From Nymphaea colorata (Eukaryota > Streptophyta > Magnoliopsida > Nymphaeales > Nymphaeaceae): a DNA stretch of 64,000 nt. A model generated the notes under the pieces. That model was not told where the DNA came from, did no database searches, and saw only the letters and a program-made list of their open reading frames with translations. The stretch spans positions 16,408,854 through 16,472,853 of the forward strand of contig NC_045147.1 in the NCBI RefSeq assembly GCF_008831285.2, given 5' to 3'. A program made the translations under genes and the position numbers. Shown in pieces: positions 35,846 to 48,800 of this stretch. Numbering within the stretch: the stretch's first letter is position 1; each line of letters opens with the position of its first letter.

Positions 35846-36843
35846 CTAGTTTTGTTGGTTTTTTTTTAATAGAATAACCTAAACAATGAGTCTACGACAC
35901 TTGCCTATCATTTTTGGAAAAGAAATAGACTGTTTGTCACGTTTTGTAACAAAGAACCGGTTTTCTAAAACGTTTCTGTGCCTCGTTTCGTCACGTTTTG
36001 TAACAAAAAATCTGTTTACAGAAATAGACGGAGAGACCTTCAAGTGCCTCGTTTCAATCTTCCTTTTTTTTTGGTCAAATGTTTCAAGAATATTTCACAT
36101 TTTTTGTTATCTTCATATATTTTCCTGTAAACAGATTTTTTGTCCTTTTTTCCCCCTCAGCTGAATCGATGAACTCGCCGAATCTGTGGCCCGGCAGATT
36201 TCGTTGAAGAATTGAGTTCCATAACCATTAACCAATTGGTGTGAACCTGTTTTGATAACATTTGGGTCTGAATTGATTCTAGATCCAGAGCTTTGACAGC
36301 ATCGTATTTCTGTCTTTGGCATGATGGTACCCATGAGTTTTTAGAAGCTCTATCTACAAGTTTCAGGTAAACTTCTAAAATCTTACAGAGAAGTTTTTTT
36401 ATCAAATTTTACCATGCATTTACATTATTTACTTGATTTATTTAGTTTAGATGCATTTAGAGAGAAATCATGTTTCTGTTGTCTATGCTAAGTATATCTC
36501 CCTTCCCCCTTCTCTCTCTATCGTCACATATTTTGGTAATTATATTTCCATTTTGTTAATAAGATATTTTAATATGTGGGTATGGAGGAACAGGATGAAA
36601 GGTTTTCTTGAAGGTAGAAGAAGATGGAAAGCAACATAGTGCGCCATCTATCGGTTTAGACAGAAATTACGTATCAGGAACAGCAGCATTCCTGCTAAAA
36701 TTGGCAAATGCTGTTGCAGTATATAGAAAGCGACAGTCCATAAGAATTTGGCTAATCCAGAGTGTTGAAGGGATTATGGTCAAATTGCTATGCTCTTAAA
36801 GGCGCCCCAGCTTTACTGTAGTTAGGTTCTCACTGTTTTGATG

Positions 36844-37345
36844 TGTTAATAAAAGACGTTAACGGGTATAAACAGTGAGGAAAAAAATTTCGGGAATAAA
36901 AAGAGAAAAATACGGCAAATTTTTAAAAAATAAATAAAAAAATCCTAACAATTATATAAAAATAAAATAAATGAGAAATTAAAAAAACATTAGAAAATAG
37001 CTAGATAAGCAACAAATTTTAGGTACGCGTCTCAAAACAATTTGCCAACTTAAAAATTCAGGGAAATAAAGTTTAAAGTTTTTAACTCTTCCCCTAGCAA
37101 GTGAACTCCAGCAAAAGGTGGGAAAAAGAGAAAATAAAAAGGGAAAAAGAGAACGAATGAGAGGATGGCGGAAAGTTAACAAGCCCCTTTTTCTTTTAAA
37201 AAGACGTTTTTGCCATTTAGAGGAGCGTCCAAGTTAAAAAAAAACAATTCGTTTAAACGTTTTTTTTTTTTGAAAAAAATGCGTCTTATTCCCGTTTTAT
37301 ACGGTAAAGACGTTTTTAACGTATAATATGCATTTTTTTTTAAAT
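36844..37345. mobile_element. Diverged copy of the hAT-like element found in DAK intron 3
   Basis: Left part (GACGTTAACGGGTATAA, then TTTTTAAAAAATAAATAAA, ATAATTATATAAAAA and CTAGATAAGCAACA-like phrases) matches 51380-51575 in order. The right part has the same TTTTATACG and GACGTTTTT words as 52320-52470. It is shorter, and clean terminal repeats and a target duplication are not visible. Confidence 0.6.
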
Positions 37346-37630
37346 AATTAAATGAAAGTTTTACAACGTTCAAATCCAACCGCATTGCATCTCAACGTCC
37401 ACCTCAACTTCAATGTTCATGTCAAGGCTCTCTACCTCAACTTGCCTTATATCAAATGTATCTTTGGAAAACTTTTAACGAGAAGGAAGGAGAGCTCACT
37501 CCTTACCCTTGTAAACCCATTGTATATATTATCTTGAATTTTTAATAAAGAAATCATCACCTTCCATTGATAAAAATTCTTTTCTTGTTCCTCTTCAACG
37601 TGCCCATCCTCAAGAGAAAATTATTTCACA

Positions 37631-38075
37631 TGGTATCAGAGCCAAGAGGGGAATGGCAGACCGTCGTTCATGTTGATCCCAACGACGCAGATCTGTCCCA
37701 GGTGATGTCTAACCCATTCTTTATTTACCATTCTGACAACCCTGGAAATGTCTTGGTTTCACAACATTTTAATGGGAAAAATTATGGGACGTGGAGCCGA
37801 GCCATGTTGATGGCTCTTTTAGCAAAAAACAAAATTGGTTTCTTTGATGGTTCTATCAAGGAACCAGAAAAAGATTATCCGAGCTATCATCTATGGGTTC
37901 GGTCCAACAATATGATACTTTCTTGGATCTTAAATTCAGTCAACAAAGATATTGTAGAGAGTGTTATTTATTCGACTAATGCTAGAGAAGTTTGGGAAGA
38001 TTTGCGAGAATGATTGACTCAAAGTCTTGCCCCTCGGATCTATCAAATTCATAGTTCTATTAGTCGTCTATGACT
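37631..38075 (+). pseudogene. Truncated Ty1/copia element: primer site and broken gag
   Basis: TTTCACA ends a probable LTR (5' limit not resolved), followed at 37631-37642 by the primer site TGGTATCAGAGC. A gag-like frame from the ATG at 37705 contains HFNGKNYGTWSRAM and LWVRSNNMILSWILNS, as in plant Copia gag (UBN2-type) proteins. It stops prematurely at 38011-38013, while gag-like sequence (SLAPRIYQIHSSISRL) continues to about 38075. Protease, integrase, reverse transcriptase and 3' LTR are missing. Confidence 0.75.
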
Positions 38076-38110
38076 TAGTGCACTCTGTTTTCTGGAAAGG
38101 TTCTAAACAG

Positions 38111-39139
38111 CTGGTGTTTACTGTTTGTGCAATTAAAGTACTTCTCGTTGTGTCAGAACAAACTTCCATGGCATGCCATCAACAACATCTGCATTGAACT
38201 GAACAGTGAGTACCCTGCAACAAAAGAGCTTATCAGTTTAACAAACCAAGAAGGAAAGGTATGTGCATTCATGTCTTACTATTTTGTAGTGTAATCAGCC
38301 CACCCCAACAGAGGCCTTTCTGGGCTCTGTTCTTCACATCATATAGACTTGTTTCTAGTCATCAACTTCTTAGTTTCTGCTGATATAATCCAGAAGACGC
38401 AATGGTAGGGGACTATCAGGATACAATATCTTTCAAGCTTTTTGGTGTTTTCTTCATGCGTCTGTGTGTTACAGTACTATGAAGGATGTGATCTTACATT
38501 GGACTTACAGACATGTGGTGCAGACAACTCCAGCAAACCAGCAGCTCAGAAAACAAATCAGGCTTTACCAATTGCTTCAGAAATATATGCAGGAAAAACA
38601 TTACTCTTTTCACAGGAAACCCCCAAGACCAAGCGCCCCAGGCAAGGAAATATTACAAGAAAAAGTTTCTTTCATTTGAAATTTCTTCTATAACAAGCAA
38701 AGAGAGAAAGGTAAAGATGAAAGTATGGAACGTCAAAATGAGAAAAGAGCAGGGCATGCATAGAAGCCATATGCCCCGACTATATCCAGCAAGCTACACA
38801 TAATCCTGTCAGTGTCAGAGTTCATCTGGTTCTCTTTCTTATATCAGCTTGTATGCAACAAGTAAACGACCTATTCAGGTTAAGTCCTCGATCATAGAAA
38901 AGTTTGTCCCCAGCCCATGACCCATACAACCATTGAATTGTTTAGTTCCTTACTTTGTCTTTCAGGATAATCCAGCAAACACCTTTATGTCTCAGCAGCC
39001 CACCATAGCAAAAACAGAAGGAAGCCCAAATAATGAAACACATTTTTTTTTTTCTAATGGATTTTCTTTAGTTGGAGTAGCAGCATATTGGCGAGCGGTT
39101 ACCTCAATCCAAGAGGAGAGTGGGAGAACAGTCGATTGA
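38111..39139 (+). other. Exon-like stretches of an unidentified gene
   Basis: Three segments bounded by splice-like sites read as protein: 38111-38258 (LPWHAINNICIELNSEYPA, donor AAAG/GTATGT), one from 38475 (acceptor TTACAG; YYEGCDLTLDLQTCGADN) and one from 38966 (acceptor TTTCAG; DNPANTFMSQQPTIAKTEG). The first two join in frame. The second runs to a stop at 38691-38693 unless it is spliced earlier, and no join to the third stays open. I do not recognise the family. It could be a gene fragment, or the 3' part of a host gene into which the Copia remnant fell. Confidence 0.3.
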
Positions 39140-40520
39140 GACTATCGATCCTTGAGTGAGCGAGAGCGATCCTCCTCTGAAAGAGAGACCACGACATCTC
39201 TCTATCAGCTCTCTCTCTCTTTCACGAAGCAGAAGAAGCAAAGAGGGTCACGCCTCTCCGACGGGCATCCAGGGAGGGGGAAGGCCTGGCCTCGATCGGA
39301 AAAAGGGACGCCGGAAACAGGCAAAACTGATTGGGTGCGTGCAGGCAGGGCTGGGTAGCCTGGGTTCCCTCCTCCTAGTGAGACTCACAGGCTCCACCAA
39401 ATCCAAAAGCAGGTCTTACTGAGCCTTCTTCCATTTGTTTTGGCACAGTTGCAGTTAGCAACTCTGTATCATTATCAAGGATAAGCGGATCCATGACATA
39501 CTTCAGTTTAGGGCATGGTTGGTAATCCGGTTACTCCAACGGCAATCGGTTTAAAACTGGTTCACCAGGTTCAGCTGTAGATTCGTTCACTCGGCTGGGC
39601 TCAATCATAAATTGTTATGGTGCATTTTTTTCTATCAAATAGACAAAGAAGGTAAGCCTAACTGAACTTTATGTTTAATTTGTTCATCAACTAAAACTGA
39701 ATAACATTCTAATACGAGCATTTGTGCGTATACTTGAATAAAATTTGTGGTGTTTCCCGAATATTCAGCTGCGCGCAACATGTAATTAGTTGACAATTTT
39801 AATTGTTAACTCAATAAGCCCAGACTCATGACCCAATAAATGGGTGATTAATTCGCGACTTGGGTCCACGACTTTGCTAACTATGGGCCAGAATATAAGG
39901 ATTACAACAAACCATATGCCACATGTACGTGACTTGTCATGCAAACACACAATATGTTATACATATGTGTATTCATGTGTGTTAACCCATAATTTGTACA
40001 TATTTTCTAACAAGCTATTTATTCATGTAGCCTGCTATAATAAAAGGTCATCTATACTATAAAAAGCAGACATCCGTGTAGCTTCTCGTAGATCCATAAT
40101 TTGTAATATAACTCATATACGTAACTTGTCATGCATCAGAGTTGTTAGAAAGTGTCATTTGTTCTCAATTGTCACAAACGAACTATTAGTGTTGCAGAAG
40201 GTACGACTAAAAAAGGTTATATATGAAAAAATAATCCCTATAATTTATAGGCATCGAATGGCACGTCGTCACCAACGATAGTATAAAAATATTTAACAAA
40301 CATGAAATCAAAACCAGAAGATCATAAAACAAAATATGGGTTTCGGTCGACCTTATACTGTGCCAGAATTAATCATATCTTTCTTCATTTTTCATTTTTG
40401 AGATGTAGAGTAACTTGGGCAGACCAAAACTACTGTTTCCTTCCTCTAGCTTTCATCATCTTAAAACATAACCATAAGATCTCATGAAATGAACGATAAC
40501 CAGTAATATTCACAGCCCAT

Positions 40521-40571
<51 letters not shown>
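40521..40571. repeat. Compound (CT)n-(AT)n microsatellite
   Basis: CT units pass directly into AT units. Confidence 0.95.
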
Positions 40572-40573
<2 letters not shown>

Positions 40574-41066
40574 GGAGGTTACCAATGAATGGTTCGAAAA
40601 AGAAGGTCTTGGATCATTTAGGGTAAAGGAAAAAATGACCAACCAGAAGTAAATTAAGAACAATTGAGAATGAGATGTCTGGACTTGTATCCTCATCAAA
40701 TAAAATAAAGTGTGAAGGCTTACATGAGTCCCTGCAGATCAAATCAACCGCTTCCTACATTCTGAAATCAAACAAGTGAATTTTTCCTCGATAGTTTCAC
40801 CCCATCTTGCATTTCTTAATCTAACAAGATAAGAATAATAAGGTCCGACTATTTCTCCTGGAATTTTTCACCCACCAAACAAGTGAAAGACTTTGCTCAC
40901 AATTTGTGTCCGGCTGTCTCAAAGGCCTTTTAACTCTAGTTACTTCAAGTAGGTTTCATTGTTTGAGAATAAAATGAGAGAGACGGCTCCATTGGAAGTA
41001 GGCCACATTATGTCAACTTGAACAAAATTAAAAGGATGGGTCTCCCCTCAAATGCGCCGAAATTAA

Positions 41067-41187
41067 CTAAGGGATTGTTTGGTAGCAAGAGTATTTCTCA
41101 TGAATTTGCTTGCAAAATTGGAGCTAGTGTTCCATGAATCTACTTAGACACTTGCAGAATGTCTCTACTGCCAAATGACCTTAAATT
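41067..41187. mobile_element. Short MITE-like element
   Basis: Begins AAGGGATTGTTTGGTAGCAAGAG and ends CTCTACTGCCAAATGACCTT, an imperfect inverted pair of the kind seen at ends of short plant hAT-type MITEs. Length about 120 bp. No clear target duplication. Confidence 0.45.
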
Positions 41188-43447
41188 TTTTAATCAAACA
41201 GTGGCCGAGGTCCGGGGAAGATAGATACCTCCTTGTGGGACTGTGAAGGCAAATCCAAAGCAAGCAAATGGATTACCATTTCGGAACCAGTTATACAAGT
41301 AAAGTTTTGGTACCTCAAGTGTTTGATTAAATGTTCTACTGGAAACCTCTGGTTTCATTGTACAATGGTGACGGACATCCCAATAGATGTCAATTACACT
41401 TGGTTTATATTTTAGTCTATTTCTTTTTGTTGCTATTTTCACTTGTTTTTATTGCATTCTTAAAAATGAGTTAAAAGAAAAAGCAAGATACAGTGGCATG
41501 CACCAGCTTAAATTAATAAAATGTTCTTGACACTTCAATAGAACCTGCTGGTTATATGTTTGAAGCGACCAAAATAACAAAGAATGCCCTCAAAAAGATG
41601 ACAAAGGAGCTTCCTGTTGGAGTGTGGAGCCTATATCCAAATTCAATAGGATGCACCTGTTTTAGGCAAAAAATTTGTTGGGCAGGAACATTATTGTAAT
41701 TTTTCAATGTGTTTGCTGTGTTGCACTAAATCGTTTTATTAGAGGGCCAATAGTCACTTGCAACTGCTCTTATTCCAAATAATGAAGATTCATTGCAGCT
41801 GTAGATATAGGAAGACCTATGTCTTTTCGAACCATGTAAATTATTTTGTTTTTTTATTTCTTTTCTCATTTTCTTCTTAATTTCTAAAGTGCGAGATCTG
41901 CATCCTTCTTTTAACTACACTTTCTAAAATGGAAAAGCTAAGAGTTGTTTTCCATTTTATCTTGAAGATGGTTATATGCACCACCCCCGTACACATAGCG
42001 TAAAAATACAATGACCAAAATACCCCTGGTTAGTAAAAAGAAGAGCGCTCCTATGATATAAATTTCTTTTAAAAATCTCCAAAATATTCGAAATGCCCCC
42101 CCTTTTTTTTTATAGTGCATATCTTTTACATGCACCACCACGCACGCAGGTGCATGCAACTCACTCTCGTTTTATTCGCGTCAAAGGCAATCTGTCGCGT
42201 TCTCAAAGGTCGAACAAACGCGCCACTCACTACCTCATATGCTGCGCATCTCAACCACGTAGAAAGAAAAGGCCTTAATGAATGAAGAAAGACCCTTTCT
42301 TAAGATGGTGAATGAAGAAAGTGGGGACATGCACTAAGTGATCCGCCAAGTTCTAGACAAAGTGCACACATAATACCCCTTTTCCTGCATAGCCATGTGA
42401 TTCCATCTCTTCCTGTCTCTACAATTCCCTCCTTCAACGCCCTTTCTACACATAGTCAAGTGGAGTCACGTACGTCAAACTTCACCGGTTGATGCCGAGA
42501 GAGGCACGAGGACAGAATCTTTTAAACTTGAAGGTCCTGAACTAGCTAGAAACCCTAAATATATAAGTAGATGGGACGCTTCATTTTTCTTCTGCGGCTA
42601 GGTCATTAAAAAAGATGATCCCCGTCTACCAAACTCTTGACTTTTCCCTTCAATGTTAAAACCAAAGGCGATGAGAACATAAAGGTGCGCAAGTTTTCGC
42701 GTCTCATGCACTGTCTCATCTTTGGTAGTCGATGCATGCACGGAACCTTATTGTATTATTCTTCTTCTTTCTTCAAGTTTGTTTCTTTATATCCCCTTAA
42801 GACAAGCAGCCAACTTTTTGCAGGAGGACAACTCAGCACATCGAGCAATAAATTAATTGCCAACAAATACAATTGAAGAATCCAAACTAATGGTCTTGAT
42901 GTCTATCGTGAAGGAATCATTGATCAGAAATGCATTATATTGGTATTTAGGTCGCTTCTAATTGCCGTCTCAATCAATCACATTGATGCCTCTGCTTATC
43001 CTTATCGCATTGTCCGCATTACCTTCCACAAGGAATAATGTTGATGGTTTTAGAGCATAGCCTGCAGTGAAATCTGTTAATTGAGGGGTTTGGTGCAACG
43101 GCTCACGCCAATCGTTGGTGGACTGTTGTTAGATCAAGTGACAAGGACGTCAAATCTTGGTGCGAGCCAACGCAGCCCTAGACCTTAGCGGTAGGGATGA
43201 GGGGGCCTCAGTCTTGGCCCAGATGCCTTCAAAAGGTTCAGATCTCTAACCATGGGGTGAGTTGGTGAAAATTTCTTTATTTTTAAAATGACATATTTAA
43301 ACATTTATCCTTTATAATTAAAGTCGTCTGATTTATTATGATGAAAAAAATAATAAAAAGATAATGAATGTTTTTGTCATCTAATATTATTTCATATTTT
43401 ATCTTGTTTTTATGTCGATTATTCATCTGCTTTAGATGAATAGCACG

Positions 43448-43665
43448 ACTCAATAGCAGAGCTAGCTATTGTGTGACTGGTGTGGGTCATTGTCTGCCAA
43501 TCCCTAAAACCTTATGTTGTGATTAAGTTGGACCTATGTTCAGTTAGGTCCAGCCGCATGTGGTGCCCACACTAAACTTGAATCAGTGATCTGTAGTCAC
43601 TCATTATCAAGCAAGAGATCGGTTAATGTCCCTTAGTCAAAATTTTGTAGCTCTGCACTGACACG
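43448..43665. mobile_element. MITE-like element related to the one at 46652
   Basis: Starts ATAGCAGAGCTAGC and ends GTAGCTCTGCAC, an inverted pair. Internal phrases GTGTGGGTCATTGTCTGCC and GTGGTGCCCACACTAAACTTGAA parallel those in 46652-46869. Target duplication not evident. Confidence 0.5.
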
Positions 43666-43694
43666 CCTTAGATAGCTAGGTGACTCTTGATAAC

Positions 43695-43696
<2 letters not shown>

Positions 43697-43733
<37 letters not shown>

Positions 43734-43757
43734 CTAAGAGAGAGAGAGAGAAAAACA
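43697..43757. repeat. Compound (AT)n-(GA)n microsatellite
   Basis: Two AT runs split by one AC unit, followed by a GA run. Confidence 0.95.
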
Positions 43758-44903
43758 CCCTTCACACTTAAAATGCCAAGCCTTACGTTACTAGGTAAAT
43801 TCTGTCTAGTCAGTCTGAATCCACTTGCGCCAATGATTCAACTCGTTCATGTCGCATATGATCTATATTGAAGAAACGACTCTTCACTCGTACACTATAA
43901 CGCTACAATTTTAAGTGCCGCCCAATGACGTTGTAGTGGAAGTGAGCTTGATCTGAGGGCATTTGAGAAGAACCTCGTGTTCTTAGAACATATGTTTGTA
44001 GAACGCGTTTTAAGCGATATTCTATGATATTTGTGCCTCAAGTGTATGCTGTATCCACGGACTTGCGACAGCAGGAAAGGCGTTAAAGCCAAAGTGAAAT
44101 AGGATTAGATCCCCCTCGCAACATCATACATGACTTAGTGGGTCCGGTCCATGTAGTGCGACAACTTTAGGTAGGGCCCGATCGAGGTCCATCCAGTTCA
44201 AAGTTCTTTCACCTCAAAGTAATTTTAACAAAGATCCGGTCAAGATTAGGATTTCTACTATCAAAATCACGAGTTCTAATGATGAATTACGATGGATGAT
44301 TCAGAATGAAAATGTTCATCACCTCTTTCTTTTTGTTTTTCTCTCAACCACCAATCATAATAGTCTTGATGAGTAAGTTGAGTGACTCTAAATAACCCAA
44401 GTAAAAGTTGGGTGACTCTAAATAACCCAAGTTGCAAGGTCATTGTTCATTTGCCTGCAACGAGATTATTGAATGGGCAACAAACAGGTAGATTGATAAG
44501 AAAAGGGCAAGTTGTGGCAGATGAATTAAAAAGAGGCATGTGTGATGGGGCCAGCAGCCATGACCGTGTCCCCACCGCCGGCGACTCCACTATTTATTTC
44601 CGGCCGTCGCACCTGCTTGCTTGCCCGAGAATGGTGCGAAAGAATGCGTGATTAGGAGATGGCAACATGAGCCCTGGGTGGGGGCCGGAATGCGGCAAAT
44701 TGCTTCAAGACATGTATTTCTCAAAAGAAAGGGAGAGAGTGAGTTGTCTCATATTGGGTAGCCCCCATTTTCAATGGAAACGGTTGGACGTTTCCATCAT
44801 TCCCAATCATCCAATCCACCAGCAAGAGAGCAACATATTTCTTCCATAAGACAAGAAAAGAAACCGTCTGCATGTAGACACAACCACCAAAACCACTTTA
44901 TTT

Positions 44904-45132
44904 AAATGGTGACTCTAGCTATTAAGAATCACTTTGCTCACTCATGAGTGCCGTTTGATCCATCGTGATAGATAGTTGAGAGAAAAACATAAAAAAAAAT
45001 TGTAAATTAATATTAATTAATGAAAATGTTAATCTCATTTTTTTCTTGGTTTTTCTTTCATCCATCCATTACCATGGATTGGACGACCTTCATGAGTGAG
45101 TTGGGTGATTTTAAATAGTAAGAGTCACCATT
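44904..45132. mobile_element. Hairpin MITE-like element
   Basis: The left arm begins AATGGTGACTCTAGCTATT and the right arm ends AATAGTAAGAGTCACCATT. The arms stay partly complementary for about 90 bp (GCTCACTCATGAGTG against TTCATGAGTGAGTTG). A half copy of the right-arm sequence lies at 44305-44400, where a 30-bp phrase (GTGACTCTAAATAACCCAAG) is also duplicated. No target duplication identified. Confidence 0.55.
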
Positions 45133-46428
45133 CAATTTCACACACATATATATATATATATAGCAAATAGTTTCAACCAATGATATTTTTTTGTAATCTG
45201 TCTTATGAGAGTGATTTTAATGTTGAAGATATTATGGGACTTTAAAAGTTTAGATTTAGCACTTTAAGTTTCATCTTACACGTCCATAAAACTTGATATT
45301 TATATCGATATTTATGTTTTTAGATAGACAGATCACATTGGCATAATTATTTTTGCTAAAAACTCTTGTAGCAAGGTGGGAGTGGTGTAGTTTGTTAATT
45401 AATAGTATCTCTTGTGATAAACAAGGCTAGTAGCAGCGAAGTTTTATTGTGGCCGGTTCTGCTACTCATGTACTGATTAACTACTGGTCCCTGAATTGGC
45501 ACCTCTACATTAAGTGCACAACTATGAGAACCATGTAATGCATTTCATAGCTTCTTTCTTTCACATGGAGGTCCTCAAAGCATGTATCTTTCTTTTGATG
45601 CAACCCTTTTGATGATTTTTTTGAATTTCTTTGGAAGTTACATTATGAATTTATCAGCATACACTGAAAAAATGAAAAAATGAAGAGAGAGATATCTTTG
45701 TCCATACCAGGAAGAAAGCTGAATCTCAGCCAAACATTTCACCAAAATTCTGAAGATATATACATCAATTTTGCAAATTTTCCGCCATATGCTACGCTGA
45801 TCATCCAACTGGGATTGGGAAGTCACTATCGACGATTAAATATTAAATAAGAGCTTTATTTTGACAGTGACATGCTTCTGCCATTTCCCTGGCTGATAAA
45901 TCAGTGGTTTTCCAAAACTTGCACATATAAGAGTTTCACTTTAAAGTATTGCCACATAAAACCCCCTTTTTTTTAGAAAGGCTGGATAAAAATATTGAAA
46001 ACAATGAAAGCGAAAAAAAATTATCTTTTTTCCCCCCTTTTTTGAAAAAAAAAACTACAAAATGATTTTTTCACATTTTTATCGTGTTTTTTCACATTAC
46101 TTTTATATTATTTTTGCCTTGAAATTTAAAACTTAAGTTGAATTATTTATCTCCGTTGCTATCATTACTGGACATCATTTTCATGATTTTATCAAGTTAT
46201 TTTTTTATGTTTTTGTGTTAGTTTTTCATTTATTTTTCTTTTTTCTCATTTTCAGAATTTTTTCTTTCCTAAAAAATTACCAATTTTTTTTCGAAATTTT
46301 CTCAAGATTTCAACTTAGCTGAAAAATACCGAAGAAAAACATCAGCATTGAAAACTCTTTATAACATTATTTGAGGCTATATTTTGAAGTTCATCCCTAT
46401 CTGATAAGGCAAGTTTGGAACCCACCTT

Positions 46429-46983
46429 TTGCCACCCGATCAGAGTCATGGTGGAGACGGAGAGCCCTTTAGAGTTTCTCTTTTGATAGAAAGGCCAGAG
46501 TTAGATAGCATTACAACATCTTTCTCAAACACTAATAATGGTGTCTTCGCCTATGAGCTAAGGAGCTTTAGCCCCTATTCGAAAATAGCAAAGGTGGAGA
46601 CGTTGGTGAAAGTAGCAGCACTGCTTCAGCTTGGACCAACAATGTTGCATCCAATAGCAGAGCTACCACCGCCACCGGGTTGGTGTGGGCAACTGCCCAC
46701 TCTAACCTGCTTAAACCTTTATAAAATTTTTATTTTATCATGTGTTGAATTCATATGGGGTGCCCACACCAGACTCAAGCCAATGTCTTGTAACTCTACA
46801 TGCACTCAATCCATTGCAATAACAAGATGGATCAACGACCCTCAGCTCAAACTTTCTGGCTCTGCTACTTGTTGCATCAGTGATAATGACTCTCTGATAG
46901 GTGAAAATGGCATCGTTGCTTCAGCTTCGACCAACGGTGGCAACATTCACCAGTTTATGCCCAGAGACAGACCTCTGGCATGA
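46429..46983 (+). other. Open frame crossed by a MITE; unidentified
   Basis: A 184-codon frame is open here, but 46652-46869 of it is a 218-bp MITE, so the frame is at least partly accidental. The flanking sequence contains a repeated phrase (GCTTCAGCTT[G/C]GACCAAC at about 46624 and 46920) that could come from an old coding sequence. I recognise no family and do not call this a gene. Confidence 0.25.
46652..46869. mobile_element. 218-bp MITE with 9-bp target duplication
   Basis: Flanked by the direct repeat TGTTGCATC (46643-46651 and 46870-46878). Termini are an inverted pair, CAATAGCAGAGCT and GGCTCTGCTACT. The interior has GTGTGGGCAACTGCCCAC and GGGGTGCCCACACCAGACTC, related to 43448-43665 and 32829. 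A 9-bp duplication suits a Mutator-like or related non-autonomous element. Confidence 0.75.
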
Positions 46984-47948
46984 AACCTTCAACTCATTCT
47001 CTCCATTTAGAAGTCTTGATCACAAACCTAATAACTGGGTGCCACCCTTGATAAATAAAATATTTAACTTGTAAAAGATAAATTTAAGGAAACTGAAACA
47101 ATGTGCTTCTCAAGTTTTTATCCGGGAAAAGAAAATCTAATACGCAATTTAAATGAAAGAAGGATATTTGAATTCAAAAGAAGATAAATATCTAAGAGAA
47201 ACAAACAAAAAGACTCTGCAAACCTCAGCATTCGAGCTGCATAAAAAAAGGGACGTTTATCAACAAAGTGCGGTTATAATTTTCTAGACAGGGGTTTCAG
47301 GACCCAGGAGATTTCACATGATCCAACAACAAAACAAAAGAAAGAGTGCAGAAAGAAAGAAAAGATTTGTTGGACTGCACCTTTCCTGTCATCTTGCTTG
47401 CTGGCAATGAAATGTTGAAAAGCAATGGGCTTTTACTTTCCAAGTAGAATACAAAGTGTCCTATCATCTCATTCCCTTATCCCTGCCCAAAAAGGTGGCC
47501 AAAGCATTCGATGGTACAAATCTGTTCCCTCATTTTCTTTCCCTCTCTCACATGCACATTTGCTTTTGAATATCTAATGAGTTGCAGACCCAACTTTTGA
47601 AGGAACCATAAAAACACTCGTGTTTAGAAATTTTTCGTCTGGCCACTTAAATGAAGGTATCAGCTTCACGAATTGGGCAGTTAAAATGAAAATCTTTCAA
47701 ACTTGAGTTCGTTTTAGTTATTTAACTAAAAGTGGCATGGCTTTTTGTTTTCGGTAGTGAGAAAGAGAGAAAACTACTCTTGGAGTGGGAGATCTACCTA
47801 GTGCACTACTTTAACCTATCTTTCCCATGCTCATGTAAAGTCCAAATTAAGGGTCTTTTGAACCCTAGGAACCCTCATTAAAGCAAGCCTGAGGGTCTAC
47901 TGGGGCTTGAAGACCAGTTCTTACTCTCTCTCTCTCTCTTTCTCTCTT

Positions 47949-47991
<43 letters not shown>

Positions 47992-48448
47992 GATATTTAT
48001 ATTTTTTTGTTTATTATGAAAAAAATACTTTATACCTCTAAATCAGATTACAATTAGCTAAGAAGCCGCCGTCTGTTTGCAGAATCGTACTTTGGGCCTT
48101 GTGCTCCCGAGGGCCTGTATACAAAATACATAGATTTACGTACGAATGGCTTTCTCGCCAATTAACAATTAATTTGATTATATTTGTGCCTCTCGTTAAA
48201 ATGTATGATACTTGTTTGAGGAGAAAGTTACTTGGCTCAACAAAGTTTTGCGGTGGAATCTTAGATTAGGTTAATTGTGGCACTTTCTCTCTTCTTATCT
48301 CTTCTTGTTCTTGCACGTCTCTCTGGCTGGCTGCTTCAATAATTTAAATTGTTGGAGCTTTTTTATGTGCACTTTTATATACAAGGTCTCCGCCGAATCA
48401 CCATTCCCCTAGATAAGCCTCCCAATTGATTGTGGCCCACATGTCACA
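46984..48448. other. AT-rich spacer
   Basis: No gene recognised. Contains a compound (CT)n-(AT)n microsatellite at 47923-47992. Confidence 0.6.
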
Positions 48449-48479
48449 CCCTTATGTTATAGCCATACACCAGCCAAGT

Positions 48480-48800
48480 CGATCTCCACCTCGGCCGACT
48501 CATATATCGCTCGGCTCAAACTCGAGTCAATCTTAACAAAGCAAGCTTGACCTTATCCGATAACGAACTAATACTCGAGTCCATTGGACTTAGGTTCAGC
48601 TCTTCAGAGACTATGAGTTGAATTGGCTCGACTCGTTGAGCATACTGGAGTTTAATTGAGTCAAGTTTTTGTGACTTGAAATCCACTTATTTACAAGCTA
48701 GAGTTCTAATTTAAGCTTGAACTCGAATCATTTTGACAAACAAGTCAAGCTTCAGTTGAACTTAACTAACCAAATTCAAGTATAGCTCGAATTGACTAGA
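48480..48800. repeat. Degenerate CTCGA/GCTCGA-rich repeat
   Basis: Phrases such as CTCGGCTCAAACTCGAGTC, GGCTCGACTCGTTGAGC and AAGCTTGAACTCGAATC recur irregularly. This degenerate pattern is common in non-coding plant transposon remnants. No clean ends. Confidence 0.5.

Larger units (their letters stand above)
39140..46428. other. Repeat-rich spacer without supported genes
   Basis: A CT-rich, then GC-rich patch (39140-39420) resembles a gene leader but has no following gene. The rest is AT-rich with microsatellites (40521-40571, 43697-43757, 45146-45163), MITE-like remnants (41067-41187, 43448-43660, 44305-44425, 44904-45132) and a possible SINE-like stretch near 43085-43260. No open frame here shows a known domain. 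Confidence 0.5.
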
